A stretch of DNA of 64,000 nt, taken from assembly GCF_004216915.1 (NCBI RefSeq), contig NZ_SGXD01000003.1, positions 558,001 to 622,000 on the forward strand. The letters are read 5' to 3'. Each line of letters begins with the position of its first letter. Position 1 is the first letter of the stretch. The DNA is from Motilibacter rhizosphaerae. GTDB lineage: Bacteria > Actinomycetota > Actinomycetes > Motilibacterales > Motilibacteraceae. A program made the translations under genes and the position numbers. Below the pieces are notes generated by a model. It searched no databases, was not told the origin of the DNA, and saw nothing but the letters and a program-made list of their open reading frames with translations. Shown here one piece after another: positions 42,885 through 51,516 of this stretch.

Positions 42885-43724
42885 TCAGGAGACGGCGGAG
42901 AGCTGCTGCGTCCCCAGCACGCGGAGCAGCTGCAGGCGCTCGTACGACGCGCTGCCCGGCGCAGCCGTCAGCAGGATGAGCCGCTGCTCCTGCTCGGGGA
43001 GCACGAGCAGCTCCTGGTCCAGCACGAGCTCGCCGACCTCGCGGTGGATGATCCGCTTGGTCCGGCTCTGGTGCTCGGCGACCTCGTGGCGCGCCCACGC
43101 CTCCGCGAACTCCGGGCTGCGCTCCAGCAGGCGGCGGACGAGCCGCTGCAGCTGCTGGTCCTGCGGGTAGCGCCCGGACGCGGCCCGGAGCTCCGCCGCG
43201 CTGTCACGCGCGTAGCCGGGCCGGTCCGCGTGCGCGAAGCGGTCCTCCCCGCAGCCGACGAAGGTGAGCCAGACGAGGTTGCGGTCCTCCGGCGCCAGGC
43301 GCGTGAGGTCGCCGAAGAGCGCTGCTGCCAAGGAGTTCCAGACCAGCACGTCGCGGGCCGCGGAGATGACGAGCGCCGGGACGTGGTCGAGCCGGTCGAC
43401 CAGCTGCAGGATGCTCTGCGGCACCTCGCGCGACATGCCGAGGCCCTGGCAGGCGCCGTACCCACCCAGCGCGAGCAGGTGGCTGCGCTCGGCCTCGGTG
43501 AGCTGGAGGGCGCGGGCCAGGGCCAGGAGCACCTGGCGCGACGGGCTCGGACGGCGGGCCTGCTCGAGGCGCGTGTAGTAGTCGACCGACAGCCCGGCCA
43601 GCGACGCGACCTCCTCGCGGCGCAGCCCGGGCGTACGACGTCCGCGGCCTGCCGGCAGCCCGACGTCTTCGGGTCGCACGGACTCGCGGCGGGTGCGGAG
43701 GAACTCCCCCAGCTCGGTGCTCAC
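42885..43724 (-). CDS. XRE-family regulator with MmyB-like ligand domain
   Basis: 279 aa. The N-terminal helix-turn-helix is in TRRESVRPEDVGLPAG..TPGLRREEVASLAGLSVDYYTRLEQ (about 10-57), the hallmark of this family. The C-terminal half (DVLVWNSLAAALFGDLTRLAPEDRNLVWLTF and HQSRTKRIIHREVGELVLDQELL) is the MmyB-like ligand-binding domain, thought to bind fatty acids. Start GTG 43724. It is divergent from a flavodoxin-fold reductase with 116 nt between, the usual target of such regulators, so it probably represses that gene and itself. Confidence 0.9.
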   Translation of the reverse strand: MSTELGEFLRTRRESVRPEDVGLPAGRGRRTPGLRREEVASLAGLSVDYYTRLEQARRPSPSRQVLLALARALQLTEAERSHLLALGGYGACQGLGMSREVPQSILQLVDRLDHVPALVISAARDVLVWNSLAAALFGDLTRLAPEDRNLVWLTFVGCGEDRFAHADRPGYARDSAAELRAASGRYPQDQQLQRLVRRLLERSPEFAEAWARHEVAEHQSRTKRIIHREVGELVLDQELLVLPEQEQRLILLTAAPGSASYERLQLLRVLGTQQLSAVS

Positions 43725-43840
43725 TCCCCCATCGTCGCTGGTCGCCGTCGAGGTAGCCAGGGCCTGGCAGACCCCGGCTCAGCCGGCCCGGGCCGAGCCC
43801 GCCTCTCCCGCTCCCGGCCGGAGCGGCGCAGGCTCGGCCC

Positions 43841-44443
43841 ATGACCACCACCACCGCCCCCGTCCCCCTCCGCCTCGCCGTCGTCACGGGCAGCAGCCGC
43901 TCCGGCCGGTACGCGCCGGCCGTGACCCGCTGGTTCGTCGACGCCGTCGGCGACCGGGCGGACCTCGAGCTGGACGTGCTCGACGTCGCGGACCTCGAGC
44001 TCCCCGCCGACGGTCCCGCGCTCCCGCCCCGCTCCGGCCAGTACGACGCCCCGGCCGCCGCCCTCGCCGCGCGGCTCAGCGCCGCGGACGCCTTCGTGCT
44101 CGTCGTGCCGGAGTACAACCACGGCTACCCGGCCGCCCTCAAGCACGCGATCGACGCGACCTACTGGGAGTGGGCGGCCAAGCCGGTCGGGTTCGTCTCG
44201 TACGGCGGGGCCTTCGGCGGCGTCCGCGCGGTCGAGCAGCTGCGCCAGGTGGTCGTCGAGCTGCACGGGACGACCGTCCGGGACCAGGTGGCGGTCCCCG
44301 CGGTCTACGCGGCGTTCGACCAGGAGGGCCGCGCGCGCGGTGAGGTGCCCGTCATCGGCGACCTCGACGCCCTGCTCGACCAGCTGCTGTGGTGGGGGCG
44401 GGCGCTGCGGGCAGCGCGCGCCGAGGTCCCGTACGCCGCCTGA
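43841..44443 (+). CDS. NADPH-dependent FMN reductase
   Basis: 200 aa flavodoxin-like fold. LAVVTGSSRSGRYAPAVTRWF holds the FMN phosphate loop; VVPEYNHGYPAALKHAIDA and VSYGGAFGGVRAVEQLRQV are the family's later flavin-contact blocks. Such proteins reduce FMN, azo dyes or quinones with NADPH. Divergent from the XRE regulator. CAGGCT 6 nt before the ATG suggests leaderless expression. Family A repeats begin 5 nt after the stop. Confidence 0.93.
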   Translation: MTTTTAPVPLRLAVVTGSSRSGRYAPAVTRWFVDAVGDRADLELDVLDVADLELPADGPALPPRSGQYDAPAAALAARLSAADAFVLVVPEYNHGYPAALKHAIDATYWEWAAKPVGFVSYGGAFGGVRAVEQLRQVVVELHGTTVRDQVAVPAVYAAFDQEGRARGEVPVIGDLDALLDQLLWWGRALRAARAEVPYAA

Positions 44444-44448
44444 GGCTC

Positions 44449-44524
44449 GTGGTCATGCAGGTCCTGTGCGCCAGGATCTGCATGATCACGCGTGGGGCAC
44501 CCGTCCCAGGATGTGCATGATCAC
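44449..44524. repeat. Family A repeats between convergent FMN reductase and BI-1 genes
   Basis: GTGGTCATGCAGGTCCTG (44449-44466) pairs with CCAGGATCTGCATGATCAC (44471-44489), loop 4 nt. A second right arm CCAGGATGTGCATGATCAC is at 44506-44524. The first pair has the CAG/CTG version of the variable position and the last arm the GTG version, showing covariation within the family. A separate hairpin follows at 44549-44580. Confidence 0.88.
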
Positions 44525-44548
44525 GGGGAGGGGTGCGGGGAAGCACGG

Positions 44549-44580
44549 ACGGGCCGGCCCCCCGAGGGGGACCGGCCCGT
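44549..44580 (-). terminator. Terminator of the BI-1 gene
   Basis: ACGGGCCGGCCCCC, loop CGAG, then GGGGACCGGCCCGT form a 14-bp stem with one mismatch, 23 nt after the BI-1 stop (44604). Unrelated to the Family A repeats beside it. Confidence 0.7.
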
Positions 44581-44603
44581 ACGGGACCGACGCTGGTCCA
44601 GCG

Positions 44604-45398
44604 TCAGTCGTTGCCGCGCAGGATCGCGAGCAGGCGGAGCAGCTCGACGTAGAGCCAGACCACCGTCGCCAGGAGGCCGAAGGCCGCGAGCCAGGAGTAG
44701 CGCTCGGGCAGGCCGTTGCGGACGCCCTGCTCCACGAAGTCGAAGTCGAGCACGAGGTACGCCGCCGCGAGCGCCACGCCCGCCGCGCAGAGCAGCAGGC
44801 CGAGCCCGCTGACGCCGTAGAAGCCCCAGCCGCCGCCGACGCCGAACAGCGCGCCGACGAGCGAGGCGAGCGCGATGCCCATGTAGGCGAGGCCCGCCGT
44901 GGCGACGACCTTGACGAACTTCGGGGTCGCCTTGACGACGCCGGTCGCGTAGAGCGCGAGCATGGCGCCGAACGCCACGAGCGTGCCGATGACGGCCTGG
45001 CTCACGATGCCGGGCCAGCGGTCCTGGAACACGCTGCTGATGCCACCGACGAACAGGCCCTCGGCCGCGGCGTAGCCGAGCACGAGCGCGGGGTTGGTCG
45101 ACTGCTTGAACGAGACGACCAGGCCGAGCACGAGCCCGACGATCATCCCGACGAACGCCAGCGCCGGCACGAACCAGCCGAGCGCGGCGAAGCCGACGAG
45201 GACGACGAAGCTGATGAGGGTCTTCATGACGGCGTCGTCCACCGTCATGCGGCCCATGTCGACCGCGCTGGCCGCCGGGCGGCGGTACATGTCCTCCAGC
45301 GAGCCGGGCGTGGGGGTGGGGACGTCCCGGAACGTCGCGTACCCGCCGCGCTGCGAGAACGCAGCGCTGCGGTTGAAGACCGGGTTCCTGCTGGCCAC
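44604..45398 (-). CDS. Bax inhibitor-1/YccA-family membrane protein
   Basis: 264 aa. A cytosolic N-terminus with AAFSQRGGYATFRDV and SLEDMYRRPAASAVDMGRMTVDD, then seven hydrophobic helices. VLGYAAAEGLFVGGISSVFQ and GDRWPGIVSQAVIGTLVAF-like sequences match the actinobacterial YccA branch. BI-1 proteins form Ca2+-permeable leaks and protect against stress; the usual C-terminal aspartate pair is here DFDFVEQG (before the last helix). GTG 45396-45398 has GGAGG. Function in bacteria is poorly known. Confidence 0.9.
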   Translation of the reverse strand: MASRNPVFNRSAAFSQRGGYATFRDVPTPTPGSLEDMYRRPAASAVDMGRMTVDDAVMKTLISFVVLVGFAALGWFVPALAFVGMIVGLVLGLVVSFKQSTNPALVLGYAAAEGLFVGGISSVFQDRWPGIVSQAVIGTLVAFGAMLALYATGVVKATPKFVKVVATAGLAYMGIALASLVGALFGVGGGWGFYGVSGLGLLLCAAGVALAAAYLVLDFDFVEQGVRNGLPERYSWLAAFGLLATVVWLYVELLRLLAILRGND

Positions 45399-45539
45399 GA
45401 GGCACCTCCGTGGGGCGACCGCACCGTGCGGGGCCCTGCATCCGGATCAACGCTAGACCCGGCTCGCTTAGTTCCGCACGTATCAGCCGGCCACCTGCCA
45501 TCCTCTGCCTCGCGCGCCCCACGCCCGAGGAGATGCCCG

Positions 45540-46679
45540 ATGCGCCGGACCTTGCTGCTCGCCGCCCTGCTGGTGACCCCCGCCGCGCCTGCGCACGCCG
45601 CGACGCCGTCCGGCACGCCGGTCGCGTACGTCCGGCACGACCAGGCGATGGCGTACGGCGTAGTGGCCGTCGCCGACGCCTCCGGTCCGGTGGCCCTGCC
45701 CACCCCGCCCGGCCCCGCGGGGCGCCACCCCAGCTCCCCCGTCGGCTGGCTCAGCCCGACGCGCCTGCTCGTGCAGGGCCAGGACCGGGACTACTCGCCG
45801 CGGCTCTGGCTCGCGGTCGTCGACGTCCCCTCCCGCTCGACCGTCGCCCGCGCCGGCTGCCCCGCCTGCCAGGTCGGCGTGGCCGTCGACGACCGCAGCA
45901 CCGTGGGCCTGCTGACGCTGTCGAGCGACGGGTCCACCGGCCGGGTCGCGCGCTTCGACGCGACGCTCCGCCGCACCTCGCTCGCGACGGTCCGCGGGCT
46001 GCCGCGCCAGCCGGCCTTCCAGCGCCCCGTCGGCTGGACGCTGGCCGGCGTCCGCAGCTCCGGCGTCGTGCTGCTGCTGCCGGACCCGGCGGGCGTCAGC
46101 GCGTACGGCGGTCCGCTGCAGGTCTGGACCGTCGACTGGTCCGGCCGCGCCCACCGCGTCACGACGACCGCGGGCAACGTGGGCGCCGGGCAGGCCGCGC
46201 TCTCTCCGGACGGGACGCACCTGGCGTACGACGACGGCTTCCGCGGCGGTGCCTGCGCCGACGAGCACCTGCCGACGGTGCTCGACCTGCGCACCGGCCG
46301 CACGGTCACCCCGCACCTCCCCGCCGCCCTGCGGCACGGTGTCGAGGTCTTCACCACGCAGGTCTCCTGGCTTCCCACCGGGCGGCTGACGTTCGGCTGG
46401 GAGAACTCCGGCTCGAACGGCGACCCGGGCTCGCCGTGCCCGCACAGCCCGCTCGTCGGCCCCGACGTCTACACCTGGGACCCCGCGCAGCCCGGTCACG
46501 CCGTGGTCCGCGTCGAGAGCGGCGCGCTCGCCGCCCGTACGCTGCCCGACGGGACCCGGCTCGTCGTGCGCGACCAGCCCGGCACGGACGACGAGGAGCT
46601 CGCCCTCGCGGTCGTCAGCCGGGGCGGGACGGCGCTGCCGGGGACGGCCGAGGCGTACCCGCCGGTGCTCGTGCCCTGA
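45540..46679 (+). CDS. Secreted beta-propeller-like protein
   Basis: 379 aa. Signal peptide MRRTLLLAALLVTPAAPAHA, then repeated beta-strand units with PDG, SPDGTHLAYDDGF and LPDGTRLVV turns like TolB or PD40 propellers. Cysteine pairs ARAGCPACQVG and RGGACADEH, PGSPCPHSP may be disulfides. It probably binds a polymer or protein outside the cell. GAGGAG lies 7 nt before ATG 45540. Unrelated in sequence to the propeller protein at the right edge, although of similar type. No enzyme motif is seen. Confidence 0.75.
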   Translation: MRRTLLLAALLVTPAAPAHAATPSGTPVAYVRHDQAMAYGVVAVADASGPVALPTPPGPAGRHPSSPVGWLSPTRLLVQGQDRDYSPRLWLAVVDVPSRSTVARAGCPACQVGVAVDDRSTVGLLTLSSDGSTGRVARFDATLRRTSLATVRGLPRQPAFQRPVGWTLAGVRSSGVVLLLPDPAGVSAYGGPLQVWTVDWSGRAHRVTTTAGNVGAGQAALSPDGTHLAYDDGFRGGACADEHLPTVLDLRTGRTVTPHLPAALRHGVEVFTTQVSWLPTGRLTFGWENSGSNGDPGSPCPHSPLVGPDVYTWDPAQPGHAVVRVESGALAARTLPDGTRLVVRDQPGTDDEELALAVVSRGGTALPGTAEAYPPVLVP

Positions 46680-46701
46680 GCCGTTCCTAGGCTGCTCGAA
46701 C

Positions 46702-46713
46702 CGCATCGATGCG
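46702..46713. promoter_or_regulatory. Perfect 12-bp palindrome CGCATCGATGCG before the aldo/keto reductase
   Basis: The palindrome abuts the ribosome binding site AAGGAG (46714-46719) and lies 9-20 nt downstream of a TAGGCT -10-like box (46688-46693). It could be an operator at the transcript start. It is also a possible chance event. Confidence 0.35.
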
Positions 46714-46725
46714 AAGGAGCAGCAC

Positions 46726-47760
46726 ATGCAGTACCGCACTCTCGGCGCCAGCGGGGCGGCCGTCTCGAACCTCGCCCTCGGCACCATGACGTTCGGCTCG
46801 GAGTCCTCGGAGGAGGTGTCCTTCGCCCAGCTCGACGCGTTCGTCGAGGCCGGCGGGACGCTCGTCGACACCGCCGACGTCTACTCGGCCGGCGTCTCGG
46901 AGGAGATCATCGGGCGCTGGTACGCCGCCCGACCCGCCGACGTCACCGACCGGGTCGTGCTCGCGACCAAGGGCCGCTTCCCCATGGGCTCGGGCCCCAA
47001 CGACCTCGGCACCTCGCGCCGGCACCTGCGCCACGCGCTCGAGGCGTCGCTGCGCCGGCTCGGCCGCGACCACGTCGACCTCTACCAGCTGCACGCGTGG
47101 GACCCGTACACGCCTGTCGAGGAGTCGCTGCGCTTCCTCGACGACGCCGTCAGCGCCGGGCTGATCGTCTACCCCGGCGTCTCGAACTTCACCGGTTGGC
47201 AGCTGCAGAAGGCCTGCGACATCGTCGCCGTCCGCGGCTGGGCGCCGCTGGTGACGCTGCAGCCGCAGTACAACCTGCTCGTCCGCGAGATCGAGTGGGA
47301 GATCGTGCCGGCCGCGCAGGAGAACGGCCTCGGCCTGCTCCCGTGGTCGCCGCTCGGCGGCGGCTGGCTCACCGGCAAGTACCAGCCCGACACCCCGCCG
47401 ACCGGCGCGACCCGGCTCGGGGAGAACCCCGACCGGGGCGTCGAGTCGTACGCCCGGCGCAGCGTGCAGCAGCGCACGTGGGACGTCGTCGAGGCCGTGC
47501 GTGGGGTGGCGGAGGAGACCGGAGCGTCCATGGCGCAGGTCGCGCTGTCGTGGGTGACCGACCGGCCCGCCGTGACGTCCACGATCCTCGGCGCGCGCAG
47601 CCTCGAGCAGCTGCAGGACAACCTCGGCGCGGCCGACCTGCACCTCTCCGCCGAGCAGACCGCGCGGCTCGACGAGGCGAGTGACCCGGGGGCGGCGGAC
47701 TACCCGTACGGCGTGCCGGGCGTGCAGCAGCGCAGCCGCAAGATCGAAGGCGGCCGGTAG
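46726..47760 (+). CDS. Aldo/keto reductase
   Basis: 344 aa TIM-barrel NADPH oxidoreductase. Cofactor and catalytic marks: [44 protein letters not shown] (catalytic Asp and Tyr), the lysine in [11 protein letters not shown], the His in [18 protein letters not shown], and [31 protein letters not shown] is the phosphate-binding C-terminal loop. It belongs to the large YhdN/AKR11-12-like group; the physiological aldehyde is not known. Strong AAGGAG at 7 nt spacing. A tRNA gene follows at 54 nt. Confidence 0.93.
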   Translation: MQYRTLGASGAAVSNLALGTMTFGSESSEEVSFAQLDAFVEAGGTLVDTADVYSAGVSEEIIGRWYAARPADVTDRVVLATKGRFPMGSGPNDLGTSRRHLRHALEASLRRLGRDHVDLYQLHAWDPYTPVEESLRFLDDAVSAGLIVYPGVSNFTGWQLQKACDIVAVRGWAPLVTLQPQYNLLVREIEWEIVPAAQENGLGLLPWSPLGGGWLTGKYQPDTPPTGATRLGENPDRGVESYARRSVQQRTWDVVEAVRGVAEETGASMAQVALSWVTDRPAVTSTILGARSLEQLQDNLGAADLHLSAEQTARLDEASDPGAADYPYGVPGVQQRSRKIEGGR

Positions 47761-47813
47761 GTCCTCTGCTCGCTAGGAGCGGCGGGGGCGTGCGCGGCAG
47801 GATGGTCGCGTAC

Positions 47814-47887
47814 GCCCCCGTGGCCCAACTGGCAGAGGCAGCGCTCTTAAACAGCGTCGAGTGTGGGTTCGAACCCCACCGGGGGTA
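47814..47887 (+). tRNA. tRNA with anticodon UAA (reads UUA, Leu) but type I body
   Basis: 74 nt cloverleaf: acceptor GCCCCCG/CGGGGGT (with G1-U72 wobble), D arm GCC/GGC with GG in the loop, anticodon stem GCGCT/AGCGT around CTTAAAC (anticodon TAA at 47861-47863 in the order read, stem 47854-47870 region), a 5-nt variable loop, T arm GTGGG-TTCGAAC-CCCAC, discriminator A. CCA is not encoded. A UUA-reading tRNA is normally tRNA-Leu, but bacterial tRNA-Leu (including Streptomyces bldA) has a long variable arm that is missing here. Amino acid identity is therefore uncertain. The gene is 15 nt from the stop of the convergent transporter. Confidence 0.8.
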
Positions 47888-47902
47888 CGCCGCTCGCACT
47901 CG

Positions 47903-48760
47903 TCACACCGGCGTCTCCACGGCTGCCGATGGGGCGAGCAGCACGACCCCACCGGCCGCGACGACGGCGCCCGCGACCAGCTCGGCCCACCCGTGCACCC
48001 CGTGCGCCAGCGGCGCGCGCAGCAGGGCCGCAGCCAGGACGGCACCGACCACGGGCTCCACCACGGTCAGCGCCGCGAGCGGCGCGCCGATGCTCCCGTG
48101 CTGGAAGGCCGCCTGGCTCAGCAGCAGCCCGAGAGTCCCCGCGGCGAGCGCGAGCCAGGGCGACCAGCCGAGCAGCACCCCGAGCCCGGAGCCGGACAGC
48201 CCGCGCACGGCGACGGCCAGCGGCACGGCGGCCGCACCGGCCGCGACACCGGCCGCGGCGCCCGTCATCGCTCCCGCGCCGCGGGTCCACTCGCGGGCGG
48301 CGACCAGCAGCGCACCCCCGAGCGCCACCAGGACCACGACGGCGACGGCGCTCGGCGGCGCATCGGGGGAGGCCGAGCGGGCGGAGACCCGGGCCAGCCC
48401 CGCGAGCACGAGCAGGATCCCGCCGCAGCACGCCACGACCCCGATGAGCTCGGCGAGGGCGAGACGCCGGCGGGCGAGCAGCGCGGCGACCACGACGGCG
48501 ACCGGCAGGCCGGCGACGATGACGGCCTGCACGAGCGTCACCGCACCCCAGCGCAGCGCCAGGGCCTGGAGCACGATCGCGGTCAGCTCGAGCGGCCAGG
48601 ACGCGAGCCACGCGGGACGCCGGGCGAGGCTGCCGAGCAGGGCCGGGTCGAGCGGCCCGCGCTTCTGCACCAGTCCGGCCTGCGCGTGCTGGAGCGCGCT
48701 CGCGAGGCCGAAGCACGCCGCAGAACCAGCCGCGCAGCCGACGGCGAGGGCGACGGACAC
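47903..48760 (-). CDS. DMT-superfamily (EamA-like) permease
   Basis: 285 aa, about nine or ten hydrophobic helices in two related halves (GSAACFGLASALQHAQAGLVQKRG start; FQHGSIGAPLAALTVVEPVVGAVLAAALL in the second half). VEP with surrounding small residues is the EamA signature. These carriers export amino acids, metabolites or undecaprenyl-phosphate sugars. The deacetylase gene ends 11 nt upstream on the same strand, so a shared operon and a role in moving a glycolipid or sugar precursor are plausible. Start GTG 48758-48760. The stop is 15 nt from the tRNA. Confidence 0.8.
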   Translation of the reverse strand: MSVALAVGCAAGSAACFGLASALQHAQAGLVQKRGPLDPALLGSLARRPAWLASWPLELTAIVLQALALRWGAVTLVQAVIVAGLPVAVVVAALLARRRLALAELIGVVACCGGILLVLAGLARVSARSASPDAPPSAVAVVVLVALGGALLVAAREWTRGAGAMTGAAAGVAAGAAAVPLAVAVRGLSGSGLGVLLGWSPWLALAAGTLGLLLSQAAFQHGSIGAPLAALTVVEPVVGAVLAAALLRAPLAHGVHGWAELVAGAVVAAGGVVLLAPSAAVETPV

Positions 48761-48771
48761 CGGGCGACCCG

Positions 48772-49524
48772 TCAGGCCGCGATCGGAGGAGGCGTGAGGC
48801 CGTGCTCGCCGACGGTGCCCACGGCCAGCCCGAGCCGCTCGCAGGCGTCGAGCACCAGCGGCACCGCGCCGAGCGTGGCATGCCAGGACAGCGGCGAGGA
48901 GGTGCAGTCGGAGTCGTGGAGCAGCACGGTCGCCCCGCCGCGCAGGTCGCGCCCGACGAGCGCCGCGACCGACTCGGGCGTCGCCTGCTCCTCCCAGTCG
49001 CGGCCCCACGCCGTCCAGAGGACGGTCTGCAGCCCGAGCTGGCGCGCGGCGACGAGGTCCGCGGCGGTCAGCGCGCCGTACGGCGGGCGGAAGAACCTGG
49101 GCCGTACGCCCGTCTGCGCCTCGAGCAGGTCGACCGTCCGCTCGAGCTGCTCGCGCGTCGCCGGCCCGGGCAGGTGGCGCAGGTGGTTGCGGTGGTCCCA
49201 CGAGTGGACCGCGACCTCGTGCCCCTCGTCGACGATGCGCCGGGCGAGCCCGGGGTGGCGCACGGCCATGGTGCCCAGCAGGAAGAAGGTCGCGCGGACG
49301 CCCCGCTCGGCGAGCAGGTCGAGGAAGGCGGGCGTGCTCGCGGAGTCGGGGCCGTCGTCGAAGGTGAGGGCGACGTGGTCGGTCCTCCCCGCGCCGTTGA
49401 CGCGCGGCCACAGCGGCTTGAGCGGGGGGACGAAGGTCAGCAGCGGCGCGGCCTGCACGGCCCCCAGTGCGGCGGGCAGCGCGAGCGCCGCGCCCCTCCG
49501 GCGGAGCAGGCTCAGAGCCGCCAC
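48772..49524 (-). CDS. Polysaccharide deacetylase (NodB/CE4)
   Basis: 250 aa. Signal-like N-terminus LLRRRGAALALPAALGAVQA. NodB motifs in order: VALTFDDGPDSASTPAF (motif 1, metal and base Asp), VAVHSWDHRNHLRHLPG (motif 2, HSxxH), RFFRPPYGALT (motif 3) and VLWTAWGRDWEEQ (motif 4), then LLHDSDC (motif 5, His). All metal-binding and catalytic residues are intact, so it should remove N-acetyl groups from a polysaccharide or glycolipid. GTG 49522-49524 lies inside the end of the upstream glycosyltransferase gene, overlapping 13 nt, so the two are translated together. Confidence 0.93.
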   Translation of the reverse strand: MAALSLLRRRGAALALPAALGAVQAAPLLTFVPPLKPLWPRVNGAGRTDHVALTFDDGPDSASTPAFLDLLAERGVRATFFLLGTMAVRHPGLARRIVDEGHEVAVHSWDHRNHLRHLPGPATREQLERTVDLLEAQTGVRPRFFRPPYGALTAADLVAARQLGLQTVLWTAWGRDWEEQATPESVAALVGRDLRGGATVLLHDSDCTSSPLSWHATLGAVPLVLDACERLGLAVGTVGEHGLTPPPIAA

Positions 49525-51374
49525 AGCCCGCCCCACGGCCTGACGGCCAGGCCCTGCTCCCGGGCGTCCGCCTCGAAGGCCGCGATGTCCGTGTCGACGT
49601 CGGACGGGTCGACGCCGCGGAGGTCCAGCACGACCTCCTCGGCGTCGCGCAGGCGCGGCAGGACGTCGGGCTGCACGACGGCGTCGGCCAGGCCCACGGT
49701 CGTCGCGGTGCGCGTCAGCAGCACCGAGCGCGGGCTGTCGGGAGGGACGACGACGGGGGCGCGGCTCTGCCCGCTCGCGCTGGCGACCAGCCGGGCGCTG
49801 TCGAGGACCCGGCGCCGGTCGGCCATGAGGTGGAGGCCGCCGCGCATCGGGCACGGGCCCGTGAGGATGCTGACGCCGTCCGCGCGCATGCGGCGCACGG
49901 AGTCGGGCGCTGCCGCGGCTACGGCGCCCGGGACCACGGCACTGATCCCCCGGCGCACCAGTGCGGCCGAGGCCTCCGGCGACGCGACCTCGCGGGCGTC
50001 GAGCAGCGCGCCGACGAAGACCGCGTCGGTGCTCTGCGGCGGACGGGTCACGCCGATCCCGTGCTCCGCCGCCTCGGAGACCGCGAAGGCGAAGGACGGC
50101 CCGCTGACCGGCAGGGCCAGCGCGGCCAGCACCGCGGTGGCCGTCACCGCACGGGGCACGCGGCGCGGAGCCGCCGCCAGTCGACGCCGCTGCGGCACCG
50201 GCCGCGCGCGCTCGAGGAGCAGCGGGGTCGGGTCGGCCTGGAACAGCGCCCGCGCCCGGCCCGACATGGCACGGCCCTCGTCGGTGCCCGCGTAGCGGCG
50301 GACGAGCCCGACGAGCTCGCGGTCGTCGGCGGCCATCGCCGCGACGCCGTTGTCGCGCATGACCGCGGCGTTGCGCCGCCCGTGCCCGGGCAGGCAGGCG
50401 TGGCCGATGACGGGCACCCCCGCACCGAAGCCCTCGAGGCTCGACAGGCCGCCGGCGTTGTGCACGACGACGTCGGAGGCGGCGAGCAGCCGGCGTACGT
50501 CGTCGGTCCAGCCGACGCACAGGGCGTCGGTGCGCTCCTCGAGCCGCTCGCGCAGCTCGGCGTTGCGACCGCAGAGCACGATGGCGCGGGCGGCGGCGCC
50601 GTCGGCGAGGGCCGCGACCGTGCGCTCGACGTCACCCGCGCCCCAGGAGCCGGCGACGACGAGGACGACGGGGTCGGAGGTGCCGGCCAGGCCGAGCGAG
50701 CGCCGCGCGCACTCGCGCTCGGCCGCGGTCACCGGCGAGGCGTGCACCGGCGGGATGACCGGACCGACGACGAGCGCGGCGCGCGCGCCGCGCCGCAGCG
50801 CCTCCTCGGCGGTGCTCGTGTAGACCGCGAGGTACGCGTCGGTGCCCTCGTCGAGCCACATCTCGTGGACGTCGGGGTCCGTGAGGAAGGTCAGCGCGGG
50901 GACGTCGAGCCGCTCCTCGCGGCGCAGCCGGCCGAGCGCCTGCCCGGCGAGCGGGTACGTCGCGACCGCCAGCCCGTAGCGGCCCCGGCGCACGGCGCGC
51001 AGCAGGCGGCGCCGCGCGAGCCCGGCGAACGCGTCCGCCACCGCCTCCATGGCGCGGTTGCGGTCGAGGTTGGCGTAGAGCCACTCGTAGGTCTCCGGCG
51101 CGTAGCGCAGCTGCGCGAGGTACGCCCGCTTGACCACCCGCCCGAGGCGCAGCGGCAGGAAGTCGAGGTAGTCGACGACGTCGGCCCGCGCGCCGGACGC
51201 CTGCATGCGGCGGGCCAGCTCGTAGGCCACCCCGTCGTGCCCCGCGCCCATGCTCGCGGACACGAGCAGGACCGCCGGCCGGGTGTCGGCGTGGACGGGA
51301 GCCGTCGCCTCCGCCGTGTCCGGGGCGCGGCGGGGTGCGGGCAGGGCGCGGTGCCGGGGCGTCGTCGTCCTCAC
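49512..51374 (-). CDS. MGDG synthase-type glycosyltransferase fused to a degenerate NodB-like domain
   Basis: 620 aa. The N-terminal glycosyltransferase (about 25-390) opens AVLLVSASMGAGHDGVAYEL and has the donor-binding region VLVVAGSWGAGDVERTVAAL and VVHNAGGLSSLEGFGAGVPVIGH, as in diacylglycerol glucosyl- and MGDG-synthases. After a hydrophobic span (VTATAVLAALALPVSG, about 410-430) comes a 190-residue C-terminal part. It aligns by eye with the adjacent NodB deacetylase (LVRRGISAVVPGAVAAAAPDSVRRMRADG against its LAERGVRATFFLLGTMAVRHPGLARRI) but lacks TFDDGP, the HSxxH histidines and the final His. It is therefore probably a pseudo-enzyme that guides substrate or anchors the complex. GTG 51372-51374. 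Confidence 0.82.
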   Translation of the reverse strand: MRTTTPRHRALPAPRRAPDTAEATAPVHADTRPAVLLVSASMGAGHDGVAYELARRMQASGARADVVDYLDFLPLRLGRVVKRAYLAQLRYAPETYEWLYANLDRNRAMEAVADAFAGLARRRLLRAVRRGRYGLAVATYPLAGQALGRLRREERLDVPALTFLTDPDVHEMWLDEGTDAYLAVYTSTAEEALRRGARAALVVGPVIPPVHASPVTAAERECARRSLGLAGTSDPVVLVVAGSWGAGDVERTVAALADGAAARAIVLCGRNAELRERLEERTDALCVGWTDDVRRLLAASDVVVHNAGGLSSLEGFGAGVPVIGHACLPGHGRRNAAVMRDNGVAAMAADDRELVGLVRRYAGTDEGRAMSGRARALFQADPTPLLLERARPVPQRRRLAAAPRRVPRAVTATAVLAALALPVSGPSFAFAVSEAAEHGIGVTRPPQSTDAVFVGALLDAREVASPEASAALVRRGISAVVPGAVAAAAPDSVRRMRADGVSILTGPCPMRGGLHLMADRRRVLDSARLVASASGQSRAPVVVPPDSPRSVLLTRTATTVGLADAVVQPDVLPRLRDAEEVVLDLRGVDPSDVDTDIAAFEADAREQGLAVRPWGGLWRL

Positions 51375-51516
51375 GCTCGGTAGCCTCCACCCGGCGCGCC
51401 GGGCCCGTCGTCGGGCTGGGGGAGGAGACGACCCTGGTCCACGTCCCCCAGAGGGCGGACCACTGCAGCACGATGCCAGACCGCGCGGGTGCCGCGCGGC
51501 AGCGGCGCGCGACCGG

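Noticed and set aside
44340-46679. One very long frame covering 44340 to 46679
   Set aside because: It runs through the antisense of the BI-1 gene; only its last 379 codons, from ATG 45540 with a ribosome binding site and signal peptide, look real.
47848-47852. Reading the tRNA as tRNA-Lys (CUU)
   Set aside because: CTCTTAA would need stems that do not pair; the only 5-bp stem (GCGCT/AGCGT) places TAA at the anticodon.
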